A DNA stretch of 20,948 nt, taken from assembly GCA_001655205.1 (NCBI GenBank), contig LPNZ01006473.1, positions 1 through 20,948 of the forward strand. Reading direction: 5' to 3'. Both the position numbers and the translations under genes were made by a program. The DNA is from Lenisia limosa. Taxonomy: Eukaryota; Breviatea. The notes beneath the pieces were generated by a model. The model had not been told where the DNA came from. It worked only from the letters and a program-made list of their open reading frames with translations, and did no database searches. Position 1 is the first letter of the stretch, and each line of letters opens with the position of its first letter. Shown here one piece after another: positions 1 through 10,400 of this stretch.

Positions 1-105
1 CACTATTATTCCCCTCCGCTCTTTCAAGTCTTCACGGCCCATATGCTGATAGTTGTAATACAATGGTTGAAGTTATAATGAAGGAACTTCACCCCTAAAA
101 ACAAA

Positions 106-1008
106 TTAAGCCCACTTTGTTTCTTCTGACTCTCTTCCGAGTTGAACCATGAGTACAGTGATAGTGACAACAAGGAAGGCAAAGACAGCGAAAATTCCCG
201 AGGTCCACGAGTTTATCATTGCGCCATAGTTTTCTGGACCCAGTAAAAAGGCATGCGCATAAACTTGAACTTCAATTGGACACCAAGTCCTTTACCTCCT
301 TGACTAACCTCGCTCATAGCCGGGAAGGTCCGTTCCATCGTATTCACTGGAAGTATCCACGGGAAACATCATCAACATGCCAACTAGACAATAAAACATT
401 AAAATCCAATAATGAGCAAAAGTAGCCATCTATCCACCCCTCCTACTGCAATACATACCAAAACCAAACATCTGACCAACTGCCAGACCACCACCTGAAA
501 CATTAGACAACAAAATCACGGGGGGGGGGGTCCCACTCATTGAACACATCTGGGCTAGAGAAAGGAGAACTCCCACCGCTCCAAACTAAACTGTTAACAC
601 GCTATGCAAATCAACATGGGACCGCAGAGCAATTCCAAACACGGACCTGTGCAGCGGCGAAGACTCCAAAGGCGCCACCCCAACTCAGCGAAAACACTCC
701 TACAGAGTGAGATGTCGGCCAAACTGGCAGATTGACCGGTTTAAATACATCACAAATGTTGCCGTTTGTAAATAAAAATGATCTTTCTCTCTTACATACC
801 TACAGACATTCCCGTGGAAATTGCAATGATTCCCACTGCGTTCACCGCTCCAATTGCGATCACTCCTTGCGGAGATTTTCCGAAGGAGAGAATTGCAAGC
901 TAAATAAAGTCAGCTGGCTAATATAAAACATTGAAATATGTTAACTACAATTCAATATTAGGTCAGAAGAGCCTGGCAAACCTCTCCATCGGTGGAAATA
1001 ATTCTCAT
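106..1008 (-). CDS. Small multi-pass membrane protein of unknown family (7 exons, 163 aa)
   Basis: I do not recognise the family. Joining seven minus-strand exons (982-1008, 800-899, 647-723, 537-585, 459-494, 309-383, 106-233) gives an uninterrupted 164-codon frame ending in TAA. Every junction is GT-AG and every splice phase matches. The product starts MRIISTDGE and is rich in Gly, Ala, Val, Phe and Met. It has about four hydrophobic segments: near GVIAIGAVNAVGIIAIS, the long stretch GVFAAAQFGAVGVLLSLAQM, GLAVGQMFGFVGMLMMF, and GIFAVFAFLVVTITVLMVQL just before a charged tail (GRESEETKWA). One acidic loop (DTSSEYDGTDLPGYERE) separates the last two segments. It is therefore likely an integral membrane protein; no transport or catalytic motif is visible. 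The poly-C tract at 520-530 lies inside intron 4. The start is the ATG of the first phase-compatible exon; an upstream exon cannot be excluded. The gene is divergent from TFB2. Confidence 0.62.
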
Positions 1009-1322
1009 GCTGAACTGTTAATGATGTACTCTTTCCCCCCCTTAATTCCCAATATTAAAGGCAGCAACAAAGCAATTTTTGACCAAAAACACATTTTTAA
1101 ATGACTACTTTAAAAGTAATCATATACAATTTCATCGTTTTCTCGCCCCTTGCCTCTCTTTGTCCCCCCCTCCTCCTTTCATCGTATACATTTTGACAGA
1201 TTGTTACAGGATTGTTAGCTTGTTACCTGTTTGCGGCCTGTGTGGATAAATCTATCATTCACCTTTGCATGTGCTAAGCAAGTCCAACAAAGCTGCTGCC
1301 TTTAACAAAGAGATTGTCAGGC
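1009..1322. promoter_or_regulatory. Divergent intergenic region, probable shared promoter
   Basis: This 314-bp stretch separates the start codons of the membrane-protein gene (minus) and TFB2 (plus). I see no coding exon in it. It holds a pyrimidine-rich tract around 1138-1180 and short A/T-rich blocks around 1050-1130, but no clear TATA box. The promoter role is inferred only from the head-to-head arrangement. Confidence 0.4.
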
Positions 1323-3708
1323 ATGGCGGCAGAGGCTCGCTTGGTTCCCAAAGAGATAGCTTCTCAGACCCAGGCTTTGGAGGGGGTGCTTGACGTACTC
1401 AAGACTCTCAGCCAACCTCAGGTCTGACTTACTGTTTAACAAGGATTACCTCTTATTGTGTATGTATTTTCCACTATTTTTATTGTTCTCTTTGAAAAAT
1501 GGAAGGGGTTTCAGGCTAACCTTAACCTGTTAGACGCAGAAGCTCTATGCTTCCCCACACTCATGCCGCGCCATTATGAAGTGAGATTCGAGTGGTTTTG
1601 GGACCATTGCCGCTCTCTATTTGTCACGACAGTGGAAGAAATCTACTGTTTTTCATCGGTTTAGAGCAGTGTCACCTTTGTCACGTTTTCTTTTGTTCCG
1701 ATTTCAGCCCCTCAACTGCCCTGTCGTGCAGAATACCGTAGCAATGGTGAGTGTAGCTCTGGGCATGACTAACCCATTTAGTGGTTTGATGATATGCAAA
1801 TGCTTGAGACCGCTCTCAATCCCCTAATTTCAATCCGTCTGATCAATAGATCAACAATTATCAAGTATGCCATGAAGCTTCATTGGATTCAGCGTATCAA
1901 ATACATATTTGAGTGATAGTGATATCATCCTGCTTAGGGGGAATGCAACGGTCTGTCGCTATCGATTGAACCCTGTTTTCCAAGTAAGATGGAATATGAA
2001 TGTTTCTTAGTGTCTTTGTCAACACTATTGACCTCTCTCACATCTGCAGAAAACGCTCTTCAACAATCTGGGGCAGATAGATGCGGGATGGGATCTAGCA
2101 GACGCGGCTCCTGAAGATAACCTAGCTGAATGGTCGAAGTCTATGTGGAGTGAGGGGAAGCAGAATGTCAGATAATGTGATATACAATAGTATACGGATT
2201 GATTTGATGGCTGTTTGTAGCTTTCGGCTCAGTTAACAATCCTAGATGATATTCTCCAGCATCTTGCTGGTGTTTCCTCAAATAGAACAAAATTGTCCCC
2301 TCATGTTTCAGCGTAGGTCTCCAAAAACTCAGAACAATACGTTATGTGATGTTGACCCATTACTGAATCATAAAAGCATCTTTTCCAAGAACTCGCCTAA
2401 ACTTCGGTCAAAGATCACCATCCAGGGTTATCGATCAATGTGGATTACTCAGTTCCTCACGCGGTGCTAACATTACCGAAGCCGGGTTTGGCCATTTGAT
2501 TCAGTATGTGACCCTCCAGGTTCAGCTTTCTGTTGAAAGACTCAGTGGAGCAGATTTGGACGTTTCTAAAGGACTATATAAATAGACCAGGGGTATGACA
2601 GAATTAACCGTTTCTAACGAATAGACGGAAGATGAGAGTTCCATTCTTCGACTGCTGTTTCTTTTTGAGTTGAGTCTTGACGCAACAAATGTGGTAAGTG
2701 CGACAACCCTGTAACCCTTCAGCCGCACCCCATTTCCTGTGTCGCCTCCACCATCCCCTCAAAAGACTTGGAAATCTTCCATGCTATTGGACTTGTCAAG
2801 ATTGCAGTTGGAGGGAGAATATTGGAATCTCTACACTTCTATTTTTTTTTTTTTNNNNNNNNNNNNNNNNNNNNNNNNNNNNNNNNNNNNNNNNNNNNNN
2901 NNNNNNNNNNNNNNNNNNNNNNNNNNNNGCGAAAGCACTTTTCAGCAGTTCATCAGAGAAAGTGAGGAGGCGCTTGTATCCAATGTGTGACAAGAGTTGG
3001 TTTAACATTTTCAGATGGGGAGCGCATCCATTGACCAGGTTATTGTTGAGACAAATTTCAAGGTTTGCTGAGTTAAAGAAAAGGCAAGCTATAACCGAAA
3101 GTAAATAATACCTCAGGTTTACTCCTACACAACATCGCGTTTGCATGTGGCCATTCTGAAAACCTTCGCTGACATCACGTACATGTAGGCTCCGTTGGGG
3201 GTTTGGGAATTTGTGATTTTTGCTTCAAGTTCCTGAACCTTGCAGTTCTTTATTTCTGACACCTTTGCAGCCTGCCCAATCTAGTTGTATCCTATGTGTC
3301 ACGAGATTCGGTGTTCAAGGCCCTTCGAGTCGGTATCACCGCCAAGCAAATCGTGCGTTTTTTGTCTCTCCATGCTCACAAGAGAGTCTTGGATGCGGGT
3401 GCCGACCCAATCCCACTAAACGTTTCCGACCAGGTTTGCCTAGTGTCCATCTGACCCCCAGATTCATCTGTGGGAGGGCGAGCGAAAGAGGGTGTCATCT
3501 TCAGACGGACTGCTTATTGATGGCTTCACGGGCTTCGAGGAGTTCAAGGACGCCGCCAAGTTCTCTCGAAATGCGGGGATACTGAAATGGTTTGTAACCT
3601 GTCAACAGACTCAGGTAACAGCTTGGCAGGTTCAGTAGAGATGCGCTGGTTCTTCTACTGCACCCAGGAAGCGAAGCTACTTTCCAACAGTTCCTTTCAA
3701 AATTATGA
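1323..3708 (+). CDS. TFB2: General transcription factor IIH subunit 4 (TFB2 / p52)
   Basis: TFB2/p52 is a core TFIIH subunit that anchors and stimulates the XPB helicase during promoter opening and nucleotide excision repair in the nucleus. Exons read: 1323-1421, 1515-1580, 1633-1746, 2050-2166, 2221-2312, 2377-2406, 2453-2519, 2554-2592, 2625-2693, 2723-2806, about 2946-2984, 3015-3062, 3117-3184, 3271-3433, 3462-3589, 3630-3708 (TGA). The diagnostic stretches are ITEAGFGHLIQ followed by IWTFLKDYI (family: ITsaGFqFLL...qLWyfmlqYl), VIVETNFKVYSYT, the segment LPNLVVSYVSRDSVFKALRV then GITAKQIVRFLSLHAH, and IHLWEGER. The C-terminal 'Tfb2 C' module that contacts XPB is present (AGILKWFSRDALVLLLHPGS). 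About 435 residues are visible, against roughly 460-510 in animals and yeast. The segment with the family's YPT motif, ahead of the VETN motif, probably lies in the gap at 2855-2928. The N-terminal third is diverged, and its exons 2-4 are the least certain. Several introns are only 28-34 nt long. Confidence 0.92.
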
Positions 3709-4468
3709 TCCTGGCTGCTGGTCATCTTCTTGACCCCCCCCCCCCCNNNNNNNNNNNNNNNNNNNNNNNNNNNNNNNNNNNNNNNNNNNNNNNNNNNNNN
3801 NNNNNNNNNNNNNNNNNNNNNGCCGTTTTTCAAAGAGAGACATAATACTAAATAAAAACAAAATTGAGTAGTAAAAAATAACCATACATATTGAGGTACC
3901 TAAATATCCTCTGCAGAATCTGTATCCTAAAGAACGTCAAATAAAATGGATTGTATGGAATCAGTTTTATTCAGCATACACTCTTAGCCCCTCCCCTACT
4001 TCTTCGGCTTCAACACTCGTATTCAGCTATAAATTTAAGAAAAAGTAGGTGAGTACAATAGACTACGAGTCAAAGATAACGCATACAAGAGAATTGGGCT
4101 GGCGAGGGGGGCGTCTTGCTGACCTTGGCTGCTGAAAACGATAAGCCAAAGCAATTAAATGACGACATAGAAATATTTTCTGGTATCCCTATGTATTGAT
4201 TTGTTTCCACAAGATATTTAATGAATACTATTTCTCTTGTTCAAAAAAAGAAAGATGAAAAGCTAAAGCTCACATCGTGTGCCCAGTCATAGTCAAGTTC
4301 AATGGTCCTGGGGGGTTCAGACGTTGCCGGGCTCTGTACAGTTATTAGCACTGAATACGGCTGTTGGGACCCACTGATTCATTTGTCGGCGTCTTTCCAG
4401 AAATGAAAATCGGAGGGATCACCGAGGGTCGTAAAGAAGGCGATGATCTTTCGGCTATCCCTGAAAAG
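3709..4468. other. Convergent intergenic region / 3' UTRs
   Basis: This lies between the TFB2 stop and the directly read stop of the cyclase. It holds a C13 run followed by a gap (3747-3821) and an A/T-rich stretch. An AATAAA at 3851-3856 on the plus strand could be the TFB2 poly(A) signal. A TTTATT at 3966-3971 could be the reverse-strand equivalent for the cyclase; both are weak evidence. A minus-strand open segment at 4379-4460 preceded by a good acceptor may be a further cyclase exon (see findings). No independent gene was seen. Confidence 0.45.
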
Positions 4469-7400
4469 TCAAGATGCTGCCTCATCTAGAGTGCCATATG
4501 CATCATGCCCACCTTCGTTGAGGTCCTCAGTCGACCGACCCCCCTTGCGAAGGTCTCCAATGGTTGTCACCGAACCGGCATGTAGGCATGACATGTTGCG
4601 CGACACAATGGAGCCTCTCGACTCAATGTGCTGCATCTGGTCGACAAGCGAGAAGCCACCGCCGGTGTTTGCAAGGTCTTCAATCACCTCCAAACACTCG
4701 TACTTCGCAATGACTGTCTCGGTGAGGGGAGAAAAAAGGGACGCTAACCTTGGTCGAGATGCGTGGCGGTGGGAAACACGTTGTAGGACACCATGTTGCC
4801 TTTACCCTATACCATAAGCAAGAGTGCAGTGATTGCTTACCTTGACTTGAATGGGCTGAAGTTGGTCAAATACATACTGCGGAAGGTGCGCAATACGGAC
4901 GTGCGTTGTGGGACTATATTGTGAGAACTCCAAACTACATTTGTGCGTCAGCTTACCTGATGTGAATTTTCCCAGCAGTTCCCGTGCTTTCCATTCGAGA
5001 TGCAGTATTAACTAAAAAAAAAACAGTTATTGAAGGCTTGACATCCCAAATCATACCCGTATCTCCAACAAGGGTGAACCTTGGGATCGCATGGCCGAGG
5101 ATACCAGAAGACACCATTCCTATTGAGTAATGCAAAGACCTTGGCACGGGCTAACCTGTATGGATGCCGACTCGCATTTGTAGTTTGCCGCCGTTTGGTG
5201 TCGGGAAGTTGTACAGGCAATCCACAATAGCTAGTGAATAGGTCAAAATAACCAGTAACCCTGCATTCTTCCTCATAAGAACCAACCAATAGCGAAGTCT
5301 GTTACGCGTTGGCAGTGATCAGAACATGGTTCAGGGCAGCCAGCCACTCCAACAAACTCATCACCAACTACTTCAACCTGCAGAATCGAGTTAATGGGCC
5401 AACAATGCAACAAACATCCCGGCTAGACCGCACCTTGTACACGCCGAATTCATCTGCAATAGCCTCGTATATGGACCACATTTGGTTGAGGAAATCGAAG
5501 AGTACCGGCGTTTCCATTGCAGAAGACATGGAGGTAAATCCAACCTGGGGGTTGATTGCTGTGGTGCCTCAAGGTTGAATAGCAATAGTAATCTTTGGTA
5601 AAAGGAAATAGAAAGTAGAATTAGGCCACAACGAACTGTGGTGTTTAATACAGAAAAACCAACCACATCAGAGAAGAACATTGTAACGTCAGGGTGGTCA
5701 ATTGGAACGATCACCTGGAATGTTAACCCCTTCGTGCACGTTGATTGAATATATAGATAATAGCAATGAGAAATAAACAATAAGGTAGTATCTGGCCGAA
5801 GCCGTTCACACCATCACGCTTAGAAGAGATATTAGATTATTGTATCATATTAATTCACCCAATCATTCATTTGCCTTACAACTCTGTGCAACTCTGTGCA
5901 CACAGCTTTCTGCGTGCCTCCCCAGCATACCTACCACACAACATCATATCATTGTATGTATGAAGCTTATCACCCCCCCCCCCCCNNNNNNNNNNNNNNN
6001 NNNNNNNNNNNNNNNNNNNNNNNNNNNNNNNNNNNNNNNNNNNNNNNNNNNNNNNNNNNNNNNNNNNNNNNNNNNNNNNNNNNNNNNNNNNNNNNGAAGG
6101 ATGAGCGACTTCACTTGAGGATACTCACCTTCTCAGTTTCCAGCATTTGAGCAGCAATGTTCTTTTCGGCCAATTCCGCTTCTCTTGTGACCAACTCCGT
6201 CAGGTCGGAAAGCATAATAACGAGAACACGCTCCTGAGAGAGACGGAAGTCACTGGGTAGTGAGGTTTATTCACAAATGACTCAACAAGCAGTCATGACT
6301 GCGTTGTGCTTGCATTTCCAAATTCTGTCACATACTCCCCTCTAGCTATTGGGAACAACTACCCCCAATATATATACAGTGACCGGGATAAGTCTTCACC
6401 GATTTGCCATTTTCGGGTCAAGAATTATCCCGGTCACTGATTACTCAAAGAATATACAAGATAATTCCGCATACCTGACTTTGACTTCGACTGGAAGCTC
6501 GCCTCCATCCTTCATTTTAGCGTTGGTTTTCTAAAGGTGAGTTGGCCCCAGATCAAAGTCGAAGATTTACTTGGCTAAGGAATACACCATTATCTAGACG
6601 GAAGCTGATTTGAAGAATACCATATTTTATCACATTTGTAGTTACTTGCTAATGTATCCAGAACAAATACAACATGAAAGCTGACCATAGTTTTGCCTTC
6701 GGTAAGTAAGTTGGTGACAGCCGTGATCGACACTAGAGAGGGTAACACAAAAAGGGTGGGGCTTACAGTCAAGGACAGCATTAACACCTTGCCCCGTGAG
6801 GTCAACTGCGAGATGCCTGAAACGTGATCACAACAACAGGAGTGGATAGAGGTATCGAACACACCAATAATGGTGGATAGGGATATGAACTCACCCGAGT
6901 TTCTCCTGTAGCGACACATTGATACCGATGATTTCAAGGGATTCCGAACATACTGCGAAGCAGTCAGTGGCAAATTTAGCATATTAGACAACGGAAAGTT
7001 GATAACGTTAAAACAACATTCCTTGGATATTGTTTACTTCCTGTTCAGCTCACCTAGCACTGGCTCCTTGACTGCACGTACCAAGCCAACTACTTGCTCC
7101 CTCTGAGAAATGAGCCACAGAACGGAAACACTCCAGGGGTGCACTCATAATGCCATCCCAACCTGTTTTCCGATCTCCGACTTTTCAAAGTCCACATCTG
7201 AGGTTGAAGGCATACGGCCACTAGCAACAAACGTTCTGCGGCGTCACACGAGTTTCGAGTTAAACAATGCATAAAAAAAAAAAAAAAGACCAACGCACCN
7301 NNNNNNNNNNNNNNNNNNNNNNNNNNNNNNNNNNNNNNNNNNNNNNNNNNNNNNNNNNNNNNNNNNNNNNNNNNNNNNNNNNNTCGGTCACTGCCGTCAG

Positions 7401-10400
7401 GTTGGAGTAAATCGAGAAGGCTGGGGGCACGAGCAGAATCACTGAAAAATAATGCCGGTTGTTTTGTAATGGAAACGAGTTTAGCTACAAATGGAGAGAG
7501 CAAGCACTGGATACGAACCGAAAACGACGATGAGGAAGATGTAGAACGACCACACGAGTGTCGGAAGCCGGTCACGTGCCATCACCGCTTGATCACTCTA
7601 GGACAATTAGCCGTCATTGTTACATATCCACAAGTCTCAATAAGAGCCTTTCATACCACTCTATTAACATGGTTTTGCATCGACTGCAAAAGGCCATCCC
7701 AAAGATCGTACTGACACACCTGGAGAATTAAAACTGAAGTGAAGCTTAAAAGGGACACTTTGAAAATAAGCAATACCCTCAAACAGTGTTGAGCCACTTG
7801 TATTCCTTTGAATCAAGTTTCATCTCTCCACCTTCTTTGGTTGTCAAAAAGAGCACCTTAGTCTGCGATGTGTGATTAACTGCATCTGGGCTTGACTATT
7901 ACGCATAACCTACGTGGAACTGTTTGACCAGATCATCTAAGCCGCTGTACGAAACTTCTTCTGTGCATCTAAAGAAGTAATGATGTATCATCTTCCTCTA
8001 ATATTACCATGCCTAAGAGTAAGGGTTTGCTATGGTCCGAAAAATGACATTTTATATCAATATCAATGTTGATCGAGGAGTTATTGAGAAATTCCTTGTT
8101 TTGGGATCATAGAGAAGCTCACAGTCCATCTTCTCTGAGGCAAGTGGTGTCAAAGAGCAGCTCACGTTCCTCCTGAAACGTTAGGATTGCAGTCCACATC
8201 ATCATATTTCAAAGGGATATACCGCCACTCACCTCATCGTCTACTACCAGGTTGGAGTGGGATGTCTGTAGTATCGATTCGAAATTGTGGATTCTGACAA
8301 AGTAAATCCCAGCGAGAAAAGCACCCACTTTGCCTTGACATTGTCAGGAGTGCCGACCCATTCCGTGCGGTTGGTGGCGAGAATGAGAAGGTAGGTGTGG
8401 CAGATGTTGGTCATTGAAAGTCGACGAGATGCATCAACAATGGCCGAGGGCGAATTGAGCTGAATCGTCAGAAGGTCCATTAATATGGCTCTTACGTGAT
8501 CCTCAATGAACATTGGAGAAAGGAAGAAGATGACAGCAGCAACTGCGACAATGAGGAAGGCTGGCAAGTGGACGAGATTCCGTTTGAGGATAGATGACGT
8601 ACGCGTGGTGTCAATATGGACGTAATCTGAAGGTAAGCCTTTCAATTGCCAAGTACTCACCATTTCGGGCAAAGACTGTTGTCAAATCACGTGCTTCAAC
8701 AATGGAAGACTTTTTCCTTTTTTGAGTAAGCAAAAATGGAGATGAATATTCAGTTTAACAGTATAATCAAGGCATACGACGACTTTGAAGCGGGTATGAA
8801 ATCAAGACTGGTTGCGGAGGCTGAGGCCTTCCCAGTGGGTGGGTCCATTGCTGAAATATTAGCAAAGAAAAAAAGAAAAGAAAAAAGAGTTGACAAGTTC
8901 ATGAACGTGTTAACATTGAGCCACCAACAAATGATAGCCATTTGAGCTTTAGAGAGATGAGTATGTGATATGTTCGGTGAAAGGACTGGGGTGGTGGTGG
9001 AGTCTTCATGCGACGAGTTGTTTACAACCTGCAGCTCAACAGAAGTCGGCAAGCTTGACTACAGTGTAACCGGGCAAAAATGGGCCGTCCTTACCACAGA
9101 AGTAAAGGCAGCGGAGTGGTGGTCTGTAAGAGACGCCTCCATACGCAAGGCATGCTACACAGTCAGGTCCATTTAATCACCAACCTGGTCCACAAGCGGG
9201 GATTGTGGCTGAGGCGACGGCATGGCCAAGGATGATTCAGCTGCAAAGGTGACTGAAACTAATCAGAAATCCACTTACATTCCACAATCAGTCCGCTCAT
9301 AAGAGGCGGTAGGCTATAGGATGACTTCTAAAATGGTTAACAAATCATTGGTGGAAGCAACCAACCTTTTTGCCGTGAGGAGATCCTATAACCGATCCAT
9401 CTTCGGAAGTGATCACTGACGAAACTGACGTGTTTTTGGCGTAGTCATCGGACAGCTGAGCGCGGCGACTCATTGCTGGCGTCAACCCGGCTTCAGATGA
9501 CTCTGAAGAGTGATCCGCGAAGGTGCCAACAAACCTTTTTCATCCTCGTTATCAATGTTGAAGCGAACTGGGTGCGATCCCAAGCCGGGGGTGGAACGCT
9601 GCTGTGTCAAACGAAGCAAAGTGGTTGCTCTGGTAGATTACCAGATACTGTCAGAATAGAGTTCTTGCCGCCATTCTTACTGCGCCTCCAAGACTAGAGC
9701 TGACTTGCCGGATTGATTCTGGGGGATGCACACTTGGGTCACTGGGTGCCTTGGTCAGGCCTTTCTGGAGATGTTAGATTCAGATATAGAATCTCTTCAC
9801 GTTCATCAGAAATGAAACTACTTTGAATTCCTGCTTGTCCTTCAGGAGCTGGTCAAGTCGGGAGTCCAGACGTTCAACAATAACGGACATTGCTAAGGGA
9901 TTAGACAGGAGTTTGGATTCAATCATAGAGTGCTCTATTCCCCTAGCTTGACCCACTTTGTGGGGGTACACTGTAGTACGCTTGAAGCAGAGCGAGACGC
10001 TTGGTGTGGAATCTAACGTGTGAAAAAAGGTGCTACTACTTAGTGACAAACCTCTTATGGAGCGGGACATAGGCAACCTCAAAAAGAGCTGCAATTGAGA
10101 GGAGTAACACTACCGCAACAATTCGGTCGTAGGTTACCTGTATCATTACAAATATCATGTTTTCGTATTGCCATACATGATCTATTCTCTAAATACTATG
10201 GTAATTTTTTGGACATGAGTTCATGTTCCTTTCACTCACCTGATCAGCCTTGGTGGTGACCACTTCAGTGTAGATTTGAAGAGAACTGTCAAATGCGGTG
10301 TTGAGAGGCCCGATTCCTACAGAGTATTAGAGGATCAGCGACACAGATAAAGCAGGCTAAAAAGGAAGCACACCATTTTCGAGGATGAAACGATAGTCAG

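Noticed and set aside
2929-2990. RRRLYPM as the TFB2 YPT motif
   Set aside because: That frame cannot be joined in phase to the VETNF exon; the other frame (FIRESEEALVSN) joins cleanly, so the true motif is probably in the gap.
3220-3585. 121-codon plus-strand ORF
   Set aside because: It is out of frame with the TFB2 exons 3271-3433 and 3462-3589, whose frame matches the family closely.
3709-4468. Possible separate small gene in the convergent region
   Set aside because: No start-to-stop or phase-consistent exon set was found apart from the candidate last exon of the cyclase.
5391-5780. 129-codon minus-strand ORF carrying [12 protein letters not shown]
   Set aside because: Only its first part (5664-5714) is a real exon; the rest reads through an intron and then runs out of frame with the next exon, which carries the true VGFTSMSS.
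7090-7575. 161-codon minus-strand ORF across a gap
   Set aside because: It spans three introns and an N run; the phase-consistent exons in other frames encode the TM pair and the start of the PAS region.
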